64,000 nt of DNA from Bacteroidota bacterium (GTDB taxonomy: Bacteria > Bacteroidota > Ignavibacteria > Palsa-1295). The notes under the pieces were generated by a model, which had not been told where the DNA came from, did not search any database, and was given only the letters and a program-made list of their open reading frames with translations. This document shows positions 26,313 to 35,960 of this stretch, piece by piece. Made by a program: the position numbers and the translations under genes. How positions within the stretch are numbered: position 1 is the first letter of the stretch; every line of letters begins with the position of its first letter. The stretch is from assembly GCA_021324685.1 (NCBI GenBank), contig JAJPIQ010000015.1, positions 1-64,000 of the forward strand. The letters run 5' to 3'.

Positions 26313-28721
26313 TCACGGGGAAAGCTCGCCCTCGACAAGGAACTCTCGCGGTGAGCCATAATGCGCGCCGCCCGCGACCGGATCGAACTGCGTGAGATAC
26401 GTCGTATTGAATATATTCACGACCGTCGCCGCGATCATCACCGGCAGCCCAAAATGGGAAAGATTATATCCGGCCGAAAAATTGACTATTCCGTGATGCG
26501 CAACAGAGAGATCCGAATAATTCGAGTTGAGATTAAGCAAGTTCTCATAGCCCGAAGAGGGAGGTGAAAGCTCGGGGCCGACCGCAATTGGATTACTTTG
26601 AATTTCACCAAAGGGCAACCCGGAATCGTAGCGGCCACTGAGGGAAATGAAATATTCTGGTACCGGCTGAAATTTCAGATAAAATGAAGCCGCAAGCGGT
26701 TCGCTCGCGTTCGTGCGGAATGTCGTGCTGCCTATCGCTTCGGCAGCATAACTTTGGGCTAGCCCTCCCTGAATGAATCCCGATGAATATGGCGAAGAAC
26801 CGTCAGATGGAACCATCCCCAGAGACAGAATGGAAGAAACAGTTAACATCCCCGAAAAATGGTTCCAATTTCGGAGTTCGAGCTCCAGTTCACCGCCATA
26901 TATCTTACCGTTCTTAATGTTGGCGGGAAGAGGAATGTCCGAGTTATCAAGATCGAATTCGGCAAGCATGTTCGTCACCGTTTTGTAATAGCCGCTTAGA
27001 TCCAGACTCAGATATTTGTCGATGGCATAATGAGCCCCGATCCCAACATTATTCGATCGCTCCGCCTTGACGTCGGTTGATGCCGTTCCCATGAAGGATG
27101 CGGCGGCGGAAGAACTGGAGATGAGCACATTTTCAAGTGGCGCCTGCCGGAACACGGTGTTGAAGGACGCACGTAACGTTAGCGGATCGCTTACGCGATA
27201 CGCGATATTCAATCGTGGAGAAATTCCCGATTGATTATCGAGAAGTCGGTACGCGTCGTACCGCACGCCGGGCGCAATCATCCAATGTCCGGCATGAATC
27301 TCGTCCTGGAGATACGCAGAAATATGCTCGCCGGTCACACTGGTATCAACGACAAATGGTTTGCCACCGTTTGCCAGATTAAAAGCGGAATCGATGGTCG
27401 AAGGATGGACCAGAGCGAATGTAAAATACTGTTGGAGCGGAAAGACTTCGAGTTGCGCCCCGACCTCAAAATTATTATTCGCACCGAACCAATCCGTTTG
27501 GGACGTGAACGAAAGCTCACCGCCCGATTCGAAATTCTCGCTTTGAGACGCAACAAATAAGTTCTCACTCTGCATAGCAGCGAATAACGTTGCGGAGTCC
27601 GTAATCCCGGTCGCGCCATTGCTCGTGTACGACTGAGACTGGCGCCGGGTATATCCTGTAAGGCTAAGGATCGAACGGGAGGAAACATCGTAATCGATGC
27701 GAGCGCCGAACATCGTTGCGATAATACTATTTTCTCGGTCCTGCACGGTCACCGTATTTTCGTTTGGGATCTGGAATGTCGAAGAACCGTAATATCCGAG
27801 CGCAGAGATGGTCAGGTCCTTACTTGCCATGATGTTGACCTTGCCGAAATAATCATTGCCGTTTCCGTTGGAATGATTTTGAGTGGTCCCCGTAAGTGGA
27901 TCCAGATACCGCTCGGTGGAATAATTGCCATACGAGGCATAATAGGCAAAGGCGTTATCACCGCGTCCGCCGAGATCGATCTCCTGTGAACTGTTACCGT
28001 CGGTCCCGATCGTGTATTCCGCATGACCGAAGGTGGTGGCATCGAAGCCGGACTTGGTGTTGATATTCAGAATTCCGTTTGCACCATAGCGGGCATCGAG
28101 ATCGCCGCGCAGAAGATCGGCAGATTGGATCAGGCTTGGTTCGAAGATCGGCATGGTCAGCCGCGTTTCCTGGCTGGTGACCGGAATGCCATCGATGATA
28201 TACTCGGGCGGGGGGGCTTCGCCACGAAGGTGCATCCATGCGTTCGCGCTTGGAACGATTCCTGGGCTTTGGCGCTCCGCTTCTTCCAACGCATACGCCG
28301 TATTCTCGACCGGAAGCTGTGAGAGGATAGGAGCCGTAACGGCCGTGTGCGATCGCAACTTCGTCAGGCTCCCGTTGGGTGAGGCGGGACCATTCTCGAA
28401 ACCCGGAATGGAATCGAGTTCGATGTGGACCGGGACCGGCGAGGAAAGCGCGATCCGGCAGACGAAGACGGAACGATTTTGTTCGCGAAGATAGAGATCG
28501 TACGTGCCGAACGGAACCTCCGGGAACTCGAAGGCACCCGTGCTGTCCGGCTGATCGACTTCAACGAGCAGGGAGGTCGTGACGTCCTGTAATCCGAAGG
28601 TAAGGTTGTCGGCATCGCCCGGGTCCAAAAGCTTGACGGTCCCAAAAACGGTCGCGACGGAAATTTGCGCCTGCGCCATGAGCGGAAGCGCGAGCAGAAA
28701 GAAGGTGAGAAGATATTTCAT
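26313..28721 (-). CDS. TonB-dependent outer-membrane receptor
   Basis: About 802 residues from the ATG at 28721, directly followed by the signal peptide 'YLLTFFLLALPLMAQAQ'; a longer frame to 28772 adds a non-signal extension. After a short beta-sandwich-like N-terminal domain ('GAFEFPEVPFGTYDLYLRE'), the plug domain has 'PEYIIDGIPVTSQETRLTMP' and 'ADLLRGDLDARYGANGILNINTKSG'. The rest is a beta-barrel with many Tyr/Asn/Gly-rich strands. It imports a ligand across the outer membrane using TonB energy; the ligand is not deducible. It follows another receptor gene 67 bases upstream on the same strand. Confidence 0.9.
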   Translation of the reverse strand: MKYLLTFFLLALPLMAQAQISVATVFGTVKLLDPGDADNLTFGLQDVTTSLLVEVDQPDSTGAFEFPEVPFGTYDLYLREQNRSVFVCRIALSSPVPVHIELDSIPGFENGPASPNGSLTKLRSHTAVTAPILSQLPVENTAYALEEAERQSPGIVPSANAWMHLRGEAPPPEYIIDGIPVTSQETRLTMPIFEPSLIQSADLLRGDLDARYGANGILNINTKSGFDATTFGHAEYTIGTDGNSSQEIDLGGRGDNAFAYYASYGNYSTERYLDPLTGTTQNHSNGNGNDYFGKVNIMASKDLTISALGYYGSSTFQIPNENTVTVQDRENSIIATMFGARIDYDVSSRSILSLTGYTRRQSQSYTSNGATGITDSATLFAAMQSENLFVASQSENFESGGELSFTSQTDWFGANNNFEVGAQLEVFPLQQYFTFALVHPSTIDSAFNLANGGKPFVVDTSVTGEHISAYLQDEIHAGHWMIAPGVRYDAYRLLDNQSGISPRLNIAYRVSDPLTLRASFNTVFRQAPLENVLISSSSAAASFMGTASTDVKAERSNNVGIGAHYAIDKYLSLDLSGYYKTVTNMLAEFDLDNSDIPLPANIKNGKIYGGELELELRNWNHFSGMLTVSSILSLGMVPSDGSSPYSSGFIQGGLAQSYAAEAIGSTTFRTNASEPLAASFYLKFQPVPEYFISLSGRYDSGLPFGEIQSNPIAVGPELSPPSSGYENLLNLNSNYSDLSVAHHGIVNFSAGYNLSHFGLPVMIAATVVNIFNTTYLTQFDPVAGGAHYGSPREFLVEGELSP

Positions 28722-28788
28722 AAACGGACGGCTGAGTGAAAGCGACAGGAGCAACATCCGTTCCTCGTTCAAGCTCAGCTATGGTACG

Positions 28789-31080
28789 TTAATAAATTAC
28801 ATCATAGACGAGCCGAAACCCCCGCGCCGGCTGTGGCAGAAAATCGTGAATGACCGAAAGATTGTCGCGATACGCCTGGTTTAGGACATTGTCGCAATGC
28901 AGGCTGATATAATGTACCGCATTACCGGATGCGAGGTGCACCCCAACGCCGATATTGACGATCCCATAGCCCCTGACGGAATCGTCGCCGGGACCCAGTC
29001 GGTATTGCGGCGCGGCAAGACGCCATTCGATAAGGCCATTATAGATGGGACCGACATAGTCAAGTCGCAGCGCGCCTTTGAGCGGCGGAATGAATGGCAG
29101 CGGCGATGTGCTGTCGTTCAGGATCGAGGCATTGACATAGCTGGCGTTTGCTGTCAGAGCCCAGCGCTCCGCAAGTTGGTATGACGTGCTCGCTTCAAAG
29201 CCCCACAGCCGAGCATCCCCCTGAGCAAATTGGCGGTATTCATAACTTGGAGTATTGATCGTATCCTGAATGCCTGTGAAATAACTATAAAGATAATGAT
29301 GGATCAGGTTCAAAAATGGCGAGATCTCAAACGTCATATTGTGGAACGTTCCTTTGAGTGAAAGATCGAATTCCACCCCGGTCTCGGGAACCAGGGCCGA
29401 ATCGCCGAGGATCGAAGATTGGCTCGCATCGTCCGGACCGTTGCCCCAGAGTTCCTGTACGGTCGGCGCGCGGAAACTGCGCCCGATGCTGAACGTCCCG
29501 GTAATTTCCTTCGAACATTGCTGCGCAATGCCAATCGAGCCTGTCACTGCGTTCTCCTCTCGCGATTCGTTAAAGTTCACAAAGGCCGGATTCGTGGAGT
29601 GTGGCGCAGGAAAAGTCGAAATGTGGTTCCAGTCGCAACGCAGGGCTCCCTGAATTCGTGTGTTTTCAGCAGCAGAATATTCTTCATAGGCGTAGCCGGC
29701 AATGTCGGATGTGACCGAGTTCGGGCCAAGCGGTTCGAGCCCTCCAATGTTTAAATTATCGAAGTTGGTCCAAAGTCCGAGCGTGCCATTCCAATCGCCC
29801 ATTTTTTGTTCCTCGAATTGCAGCGAAGCATTATAACCATTTTGATGAAAATTATTTTGCTCGAACTCGATAGGGAAATTTCCTGTGAGGGTATCGGGGA
29901 TCGTCGGGTGTTCGGAATGAATATAATCCGTAACGTTTCCATTGAAGCGGATCTGATCGATAAAGGACCCACCTATATCGAACAATCCCCGTAACTCGAC
30001 CGTATATTTTTCCATTTGAATTCGAGAGATGGTCGGATTTTTATAGGTCGTGTCCCATGGGTCGCCGGGAATCCCGTAGTTCATCGAATAATGCTTCGCT
30101 CCTGCGCCCACCATGCCGAAATTCCCGGTGTAGGAATATCCAATTCCTTCTTCGGATGTATGGTCGAACGATTGCGGCATTCGATTCAGATCGTAGGTTT
30201 GTCCGATTCCAGGATCGGTATAAGTCCCTTCAGGAATTTTAATGTCCTCCGAATGCAGTCCTCCCGCAGAAACGGAAAATGCGGAAGCGCCATTGCTAAG
30301 GGTGGTATTGAAGTAACCGGAATAGAGATCGTTCACAGAATTTCCCATGACTCCGGCCCGGCCCGAAACGGTCTGCGTCGAAGCGGTAGGAATGACGCTT
30401 GTAATCACATTGACCAGGCCGCCAACGGCATTCGGACCGAACATCACGCTCGCCGGGCCGCGCACGACATCGATCTCCTCCACCGATTCCGGTTCGATGG
30501 GGACCGCATGAGCGGGATCGAACGTCGAAATATCGCCCGTTCGCAAGCCATTCTCGAGGATAAGGACATCGTTATCGGTAAGACCGCGTAAGATCGGACG
30601 TGCGGGAGCTGAACCATTGTATCGCACGGAAACGCCTGGCACATCCTCGATCTCTTCGGCAAAGCTGGAGCCCGGACTTTGATGCGCTTCGATCTGCGAT
30701 TTCGAAGCTACCGACTGATATTCCTCGCTCGTCGGACGCGCATACGGACTGGCGGAAACCGTGACTTCTTCCCCTGGAATCGCGGACGCCGCGAGCGTGA
30801 AAGAAACGTCCGCCGTATCTTCCGTTACCTCGACTTCCTTCGTCATGGATTCATAACCGAGCGAACGAACAAAAACATGGTACTGGCCTGGAGGAACTTC
30901 ATCGAACCGAAAGGCTCCATTGGAGCCCGTATGCGTTTCGCGGTCGAGTTCTAACAACCGGACAATGGCTCCCACGACGGGAGTATTCGAGGCCGACACC
31001 GTTCCATGAATGGAGGCGGCGCTTGCAAGGGCCGGAACCAGCAGGGAAAAAAACGATAGGAGAGAACGACAAGTACGCAT
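28789..31080 (-). CDS. TonB-dependent receptor with carboxypeptidase-regulatory-like N-terminal domain
   Basis: 763 residues from the ATG at 31080 (an ATG two codons upstream is possible), with signal peptide 'SLLSFFSLLVPALASAA'. A CarboxypepD_reg-like domain follows ('IHGTVSASNTPVVGAIVRLL... GAFRFDEVPPGQYHVFVRSLGY'), typical of Bacteroidota receptors. The plug then shows 'RPILRGLTDNDVLILENGLRTGD' and 'IDVVRGPASVMFGPNAVGGLVNVIT', and the remainder is the barrel, ending '..ARGFRLVYDVIY'. The barrel contains 'GRSFRAPTVQELWGNG', common in metal-chelate and vitamin receptors, but the ligand is unassigned. It lies 13 bases downstream of nadC. Confidence 0.93.
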   Translation of the reverse strand: MRTCRSLLSFFSLLVPALASAASIHGTVSASNTPVVGAIVRLLELDRETHTGSNGAFRFDEVPPGQYHVFVRSLGYESMTKEVEVTEDTADVSFTLAASAIPGEEVTVSASPYARPTSEEYQSVASKSQIEAHQSPGSSFAEEIEDVPGVSVRYNGSAPARPILRGLTDNDVLILENGLRTGDISTFDPAHAVPIEPESVEEIDVVRGPASVMFGPNAVGGLVNVITSVIPTASTQTVSGRAGVMGNSVNDLYSGYFNTTLSNGASAFSVSAGGLHSEDIKIPEGTYTDPGIGQTYDLNRMPQSFDHTSEEGIGYSYTGNFGMVGAGAKHYSMNYGIPGDPWDTTYKNPTISRIQMEKYTVELRGLFDIGGSFIDQIRFNGNVTDYIHSEHPTIPDTLTGNFPIEFEQNNFHQNGYNASLQFEEQKMGDWNGTLGLWTNFDNLNIGGLEPLGPNSVTSDIAGYAYEEYSAAENTRIQGALRCDWNHISTFPAPHSTNPAFVNFNESREENAVTGSIGIAQQCSKEITGTFSIGRSFRAPTVQELWGNGPDDASQSSILGDSALVPETGVEFDLSLKGTFHNMTFEISPFLNLIHHYLYSYFTGIQDTINTPSYEYRQFAQGDARLWGFEASTSYQLAERWALTANASYVNASILNDSTSPLPFIPPLKGALRLDYVGPIYNGLIEWRLAAPQYRLGPGDDSVRGYGIVNIGVGVHLASGNAVHYISLHCDNVLNQAYRDNLSVIHDFLPQPARGFRLVYDVIY

Positions 31081-31093
31081 GAACAAAAAGAGT

Positions 31094-31969
31094 CTATTCG
31101 ATCTCCAGCGACATATCGAGCGCTTTGACCGAGTGCGTCAGTGCACCGACCGAAATAAAGTTCACACCGGTTTCCGCAACCGCCCGGACCGCCTGGAGCG
31201 TAATCCCACCCGAGGCTTCGGTTTCAAAAGTGCCGTTGTTCATGCGGACCGCTTCGCGCAGGCCTCCGACATCGAAATTATCGAATAATACACGATCGAC
31301 GACGCTCTTGCCATGTCGTAATACTTCAGAAAGTTGTTCGATCGATGTCACTTCGATCTCGACCGGTACGCGCACATGTTCGGAAAAAAAATCTTCGAGC
31401 TTGGCGAGGACCGCTTGAAGATTGCCTCGATTGGCTGCAATATGATTGTCCTTGACGAGCACCATATCGCTTAACGAATAACGGTGGTTCGTTCCGCCGC
31501 CGGCACGAACGGCATAACGGTCGAACGGCCGTAAGAGAGGCGCGGTCTTTCGCGTGTCGAGAATGATCGCTCCGGTCCCTTCCACGGCACGAACAAACGC
31601 ACGGGTGAGTGATGCGATGCCGGACATCCGCTGTAAAAAATTGAGCGCGACTCGCTCGGCCGCAAGTAAGGTTCGAAGCGGCGCTCGAAGGGTTGCGATC
31701 GTGTCTCCGGGCATGACTTCACATCCATCGCCGATGCGTTCCGAGAATTCGAAGATAGGCGATGTGATTCCGTGAAGAATTTCGTAAAGCAGGAACGTGT
31801 GCCGCGCAATTTCGAGGCCGGCGACGATTCCTTCGGCCTTGGCGACGAACGTTCCGAGTCCTTCCGCGCCTTCGTCGACGGTCGCGATCGACGTTACGTC
31901 TTCGCGGCCGCCATCCTCGATGAGGGCAATGCGTATCCGCTGGCGTTCAATGTCACTGATGGTTAGCAT
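31094..31969 (-). CDS. nadC: Nicotinate-nucleotide pyrophosphorylase (quinolinate phosphoribosyltransferase)
   Basis: 291 residues from the ATG at 31969; the frame is open to 32095 but that part overlaps the thioesterase gene. The family signature is clear: 'EDGGREDVTSIAT' near the N-terminus, 'RVALNFLQRMSGIAS', the PRPP/quinolinate site 'LDTRKTAPLLRPFDRYAVRAGGGTNHRYSLSD', 'VLVKDNH', 'VEIEVTS' and 'LFDNFD'. It converts quinolinate and PRPP to nicotinate mononucleotide in de novo NAD synthesis. nadA and nadB are not in the window. It overlaps the upstream gene by 17 bases. Confidence 0.97.
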   Translation of the reverse strand: MLTISDIERQRIRIALIEDGGREDVTSIATVDEGAEGLGTFVAKAEGIVAGLEIARHTFLLYEILHGITSPIFEFSERIGDGCEVMPGDTIATLRAPLRTLLAAERVALNFLQRMSGIASLTRAFVRAVEGTGAIILDTRKTAPLLRPFDRYAVRAGGGTNHRYSLSDMVLVKDNHIAANRGNLQAVLAKLEDFFSEHVRVPVEIEVTSIEQLSEVLRHGKSVVDRVLFDNFDVGGLREAVRMNNGTFETEASGGITLQAVRAVAETGVNFISVGALTHSVKALDMSLEIE

Positions 31970-32384
31970 GGCGTTCGACCGCTTCGCGGTAAAGTTGAGG
32001 AGGGCGCGAGGGTTTCCCGGATGTACTCGAAACGAAGACGAGAGTGGAGGCACCTTCGGCCACGAGTTCGTCCGAATCGGACTGACGGACTTCATACGTT
32101 ATTTCGAGCCGTGAGGTAACGATCGCTTTCATACGCGCGGTCACGAGAAGAAGATCATCATATTTCGGACCACTAAAATAGCGCGCACTGGCTTCGATGA
32201 CTGGAAGGCGAAATCCCGTTGCCTCTATTTGGGCATAGGGCAGTCCATGGGCCCGGAGCATTTCCGTGCGTGCAACTTCGAAGTATTCAAAATACTTCCC
32301 ATAATAAACGATGCCCATCTGGTCGGTATCCGCATAGCGTACGCGGATAGCCGTCGTGTGCTCGAAATAGCTATTCGTTTCCAT
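31953..32384 (-). CDS. Acyl-CoA thioesterase, YbgC/4-hydroxybenzoyl-CoA thioesterase family (hotdog fold)
   Basis: 143 residues from the ATG at 32384; two codons longer from 32390. The hotdog active-site stretch 'VRYADTDQMGIVYYGKYFEYFEVARTE' contains the catalytic Asp of 'DTDQMG' and matches YbgC-type thioesterases, which hydrolyse short acyl-CoAs or acyl-ACPs. It lies between a small membrane-anchored protein and nadC and shares overlaps with both. Confidence 0.92.
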   Translation of the reverse strand: METNSYFEHTTAIRVRYADTDQMGIVYYGKYFEYFEVARTEMLRAHGLPYAQIEATGFRLPVIEASARYFSGPKYDDLLLVTARMKAIVTSRLEITYEVRQSDSDELVAEGASTLVFVSSTSGKPSRPPQLYREAVERHANHQ

Positions 32385-32889
32385 GCTCATTCGGATCGGG
32401 ATAAACAGAAGTGGGAGAGTACCATTGCATCGTTTCCAGGCTTAGGTTCGTGTGTTCGGGATCCTGCAACTTTCGCTCGACGAGAGGAAACAAAGGCACC
32501 GGCTCCTTGCTCCCGTGAAAGAAGAGCGCCGGCTTTTCGCGGTCCCAGCCCCATTCGGCATGTGCGAATCGTGCAAGTACCGTCCCGAGATACGCCGCAA
32601 AGATAAAGGAAAGATCGTCGTTCGTTTTGGGCGCATCTGTTTCAGGATCTCGATTGCGCCATCCTCGCTCGATCAAGTCGTCAAGAACCGCAATGCTCGC
32701 AAGCGATCGGTCGAGTTCAACTCCAAACGCTTCTCGAGCTGCAGCGCGGCAGATATCGGCGCCGGTCTCCATTCGGTCATCTAATTTCGCCTGTTTCCGT
32801 CGGTCCTGCCGGGCGGAACTTCCACGAAATGCCAGGGGAAGAAACGCCAGCGCGAGAAAAAAGAAAAGCAGGCTGGTGAAAATCGGCAT
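32371..32889 (-). CDS. Hypothetical protein with N-terminal membrane anchor
   Basis: 172 residues. The first 22 are strongly hydrophobic ('FTSLLFFFLALAFLPLAF') followed by a positively charged stretch ('RQDRRKQAK'), so the rest is probably cytoplasmic. The remainder is an alpha-helical-looking domain with 'ADICRAAAREAFGVELD', 'LSFIFAAYLGTVLARFAHAEWGWD' and 'PLFPLVERKL'. The family is not recognised. It starts 10 bases after accA and its end overlaps the thioesterase start, so it belongs to the accA-thioesterase-nadC transcript. Confidence 0.75.
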   Translation of the reverse strand: MPIFTSLLFFFLALAFLPLAFRGSSARQDRRKQAKLDDRMETGADICRAAAREAFGVELDRSLASIAVLDDLIERGWRNRDPETDAPKTNDDLSFIFAAYLGTVLARFAHAEWGWDREKPALFFHGSKEPVPLFPLVERKLQDPEHTNLSLETMQWYSPTSVYPDPNEHGNE

Positions 32890-32899
32890 CGGAGAGAGC

Positions 32900-33907
32900 C
32901 TATTGAGCCTCGGCCATCGAATGACCGTTGATCGAGACTTTCGACACGCTGTTCGAGGGGTCGTTCCACATTCCCATGCGAGAGAATTTTTCGGTCCGGC
33001 GTTCGAGAGCTCCCTCTCCGAGCGATTGCAGCGCTTCCAATTCTTCGACCAGGACTTCTTTTACTCGCGCAAACATTTCCTGCGGTTCCCGGTGTGCACC
33101 GCCCAGCGGCTCGGGAACAATGCGGTCAATAATGCCATGAGTGAGCAGATCCGGCGCGGTGAGCTTGAGTGCTTCGGCGGCCTGCTCTTTAAAGTTCCAA
33201 CTGCGCCAGAGAATGGAGGAGCAGCTCTCCGGAGAAATGACACTATACCAGGCATTTTCGAGCATCAGGATCCGGTCCCCCACGCCGATACCGAGCGCGC
33301 CGCCTGAGGCCCCTTCGCCGATAATGAGCACAACAATGGGAACTTCGAGTTTGGCCATTTCAAATAAGTTCCTTGCGATCGCTTCGGCCTGTCCCCGTTC
33401 TTCTGCTTCCAGGCCGGGATACGCCCCGGGTGTATCGAGCAGTGTCACGACCGGTTTGCGGAATTTTTCGGCAAGTTTCATCAGCCGAAGCGCCTTGCGA
33501 TAGCCTTCGGGATTCGGCATCCCAAAATTGCGATAGACATTCTGCTTCGTATCGCGGCCTTTTTGGTGGCCGATCCACATGACGGCCCCGATCTGATCCA
33601 GGGTCCCAAAGCCGCCGACGATCGCAGGATCGTCGCGCACGCTGCGATCGCCATGCAACTCGATGAAATCGCTCGTGAGCGCCTGAATATAATCGAGAGA
33701 ATACGGGCGTTCCGGATGCCGTGCCAGTTGCACACGCTGCCACCGCGTTAGATTTCGATAGATTTCGCTTCGTAGCGATTCGATCTGTTCGCGAAGCGCA
33801 GCAAGCTCTTTCGAAAGTTCGACCGTTTTCGAAAGCTCGACCATTTCCTCGTATTTCTTTTCGAGGTCTTCGAGCGGTTTTTCAAAATCGAGGACCGTTT
33901 TTGCCAT
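32900..33907 (-). CDS. accA: Acetyl-CoA carboxylase, carboxyltransferase subunit alpha
   Basis: 335 residues from the ATG at 33907; the frame is open further upstream but that part belongs to the preceding gene. The N-terminal coiled region '[17 protein letters not shown]... [13 protein letters not shown]' and the core '[19 protein letters not shown]', '[26 protein letters not shown]', '[40 protein letters not shown]' are diagnostic. With AccD (elsewhere) it transfers carboxyl from biotin-BCCP to acetyl-CoA, making malonyl-CoA. The C-terminal tail is slightly extended. Confidence 0.98.
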   Translation of the reverse strand: MAKTVLDFEKPLEDLEKKYEEMVELSKTVELSKELAALREQIESLRSEIYRNLTRWQRVQLARHPERPYSLDYIQALTSDFIELHGDRSVRDDPAIVGGFGTLDQIGAVMWIGHQKGRDTKQNVYRNFGMPNPEGYRKALRLMKLAEKFRKPVVTLLDTPGAYPGLEAEERGQAEAIARNLFEMAKLEVPIVVLIIGEGASGGALGIGVGDRILMLENAWYSVISPESCSSILWRSWNFKEQAAEALKLTAPDLLTHGIIDRIVPEPLGGAHREPQEMFARVKEVLVEELEALQSLGEGALERRTEKFSRMGMWNDPSNSVSKVSINGHSMAEAQ

Positions 33908-33915
33908 AAGTGCTC

Positions 33916-35952
33916 CTAAGAGGAAAGCTGTTCGGTACGTTCGTGAAACGAACGTGTCAGGAATGCCTTGAGCAGGATTTCGCAATCCATGCCGATCGTG
34001 TGGTTTCGCAAGTAGTACTGATCAAACTGCTGGATATCTTCTTCGCGAAGTTCCGTTCGCGAGGCGACAGCGGCAAGGCTGGTAATGCCACGCTTTGGAT
34101 AAAATGCACCTTGCCTGCCGGTTCCCCGAATACTCACCAGCGTCCTGGTGCCGCGAAATACACTTGTCCACCGTTCGAGGCTTGCTCGCCGGCGGGGCGC
34201 TGGGCTTAGCAGATAGCTAAACACAACCGCGGGCAGAGCCGCTCCGCTGATCGCAATATCCAAAATACGCTTCAGGAGTCGATGTGAAAGCCGGTCCAGG
34301 TTGTAGGTGACGGGCAAGAGTGCGAGCGACGCACCCGAGGGCTCCGTAAGCAATTCGATTTGCTGTTTACCCAAGAGCACATCGCTCGTGGCCGGAACCA
34401 TGGAAAAATTCACACGAAGGGAAGGGTTCTCTTCCGACGTGCGCTGCATGACCGAAAGGACTTCGGTGTACGCAAGTGCATCGCTTGCAAAAATCACTTC
34501 GGCAATTCGATTATCGCGTATGACCTTCGCTGCCATGGCAAGATCGCCGAGAATCGGAAGCCCTGGCGCAATCTCCGTTCCAAACCGTTCCAGCGTGGTA
34601 TCGATCACCCCTCGAATGTCGAACCGCCGTACAAATTCCATCTTTCGCAGGAGTTGGGTAATCCGGACCGCTTCTTCGTTTGCACCGACAATGAGCGTTC
34701 GCTTAAACGCCTGACTGGTCGAGAAACCCATCCCGGAAATAAACCGTCGAACGAGCCGGAATGCAAAACGGTCGCTCAGAAGCAAGATACCCGCTAACAG
34801 GCTAACAATGACAACGAAGGTACGATTAGCCGGGAATTCTTTGAAAAAATAGGTCAGGGAAGAAAGTCCAATGAGAATGGCCGGAACCGCTATGACGACC
34901 GGCCGTGCCGCCCAGGTTCGTCCAGGGTGGTAGGCTTTTAAGATAGCCAGTAGAATTAAGACGATCATTGGTGGCACCAGTAACGCCGAAGGATAATCCC
35001 AGTGCGGAAGGCCGAACCAGCGATGAAAAAGTAATTGCGATGTCAACAGTACGCTTACGCCGATCATGAGGTAATCGAGCGTCACGAGCGCGATCGACGA
35101 GCGATATTTACGGGCCAGAGCGATCGTGGTCCGCAAAAAAATTCCTATACGGAGTAAAAGACTGAAGATAAACGAGGCGCGGTAATGCTTTTTTACGAAG
35201 ACATGCATTGCATCGTAAAATACGCGGACTTCGTTGATGGCGCTGCGCCGCGTCGATTCCCCTTTAAAATGTATCGTTGCGGTGGAATGTACATAGTAGA
35301 CTTTCAGTCCCGCTTCCTTGACGCGATAGCAGAGATCGATGTCTTCTCCATACATGAAAAAGTCCTCGTCGAAGCCATGCGTGGCTTCGAGCGCGGTGCG
35401 GGAAAGCATCATGAACGCACCGCCCAGTGCGTCGACCTCGTAGGTCGCGTCGACCGGCAGATAGGTGAGATTATACCTCGCGAAAAGATTCGAATTCGGG
35501 AAAAGACTGGCCAGCCCAAACAATTTTGTGAAACTGGCCCATGGTGTTGGGAACCCACGACGGCAGCTAAGCTGAAACGTGCCGTCGCCATTCAAAAGCT
35601 TACAACCAGCCAATCCGGCGTCGGGGTGCGCCCGCATAAAATCCACCATCGAGCGCAACGTGTCCTCGCCTAAGATAGTATCCGGATTGAGGATGAGGAT
35701 AAAATCGCCGTGCGCTTCCCTAAGCGCGAGGTTATTTGCGCGGCCGAAGCCGATATTTCGGTCGAGCGCATATAACTGAATGTCTGGGAACTCCGAGCGC
35801 ACCATGGCGGCGCTGCCATCGGACGAATCGTTATCGACGACGATGATTTCACCGGTAAGTTTACCGACCTGGAGTGAGCGCCAGACACTCGCGAGCGAGC
35901 CACGAAGGAAATCCTTCACATTATAGCTGACAATAACGATCGAAAGGTCCAT
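33916..35952 (-). CDS. Fusion: GT2 glycosyltransferase + polyprenyl glycosylphosphotransferase-like membrane protein with degenerate catalytic domain
   Basis: 678 residues. Residues 1-260 form a rhamnosyltransferase-like GT2 domain ('[19 protein letters not shown]', '[13 protein letters not shown]', '[12 protein letters not shown]', '[12 protein letters not shown]', '[22 protein letters not shown]'). Several membrane segments (about 270-410) follow, then a Rossmann-like domain ('[21 protein letters not shown]') as in WbaP/CpsE-type proteins. The C-terminal part starts like a sugar-phosphate transferase ('[16 protein letters not shown]') and ends like one ('[30 protein letters not shown]'), but the middle with the 'FRSM' and Asp-Glu catalytic stretch is missing. 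It may act as a glycosyltransferase with a scaffold-like second half. It lies between accA (8 bases away) and a GT2 gene. Confidence 0.85.
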   Translation of the reverse strand: MDLSIVIVSYNVKDFLRGSLASVWRSLQVGKLTGEIIVVDNDSSDGSAAMVRSEFPDIQLYALDRNIGFGRANNLALREAHGDFILILNPDTILGEDTLRSMVDFMRAHPDAGLAGCKLLNGDGTFQLSCRRGFPTPWASFTKLFGLASLFPNSNLFARYNLTYLPVDATYEVDALGGAFMMLSRTALEATHGFDEDFFMYGEDIDLCYRVKEAGLKVYYVHSTATIHFKGESTRRSAINEVRVFYDAMHVFVKKHYRASFIFSLLLRIGIFLRTTIALARKYRSSIALVTLDYLMIGVSVLLTSQLLFHRWFGLPHWDYPSALLVPPMIVLILLAILKAYHPGRTWAARPVVIAVPAILIGLSSLTYFFKEFPANRTFVVIVSLLAGILLLSDRFAFRLVRRFISGMGFSTSQAFKRTLIVGANEEAVRITQLLRKMEFVRRFDIRGVIDTTLERFGTEIAPGLPILGDLAMAAKVIRDNRIAEVIFASDALAYTEVLSVMQRTSEENPSLRVNFSMVPATSDVLLGKQQIELLTEPSGASLALLPVTYNLDRLSHRLLKRILDIAISGAALPAVVFSYLLSPAPRRRASLERWTSVFRGTRTLVSIRGTGRQGAFYPKRGITSLAAVASRTELREEDIQQFDQYYLRNHTIGMDCEILLKAFLTRSFHERTEQLSS

Positions 35953-35960
35953 AGCCTCAA

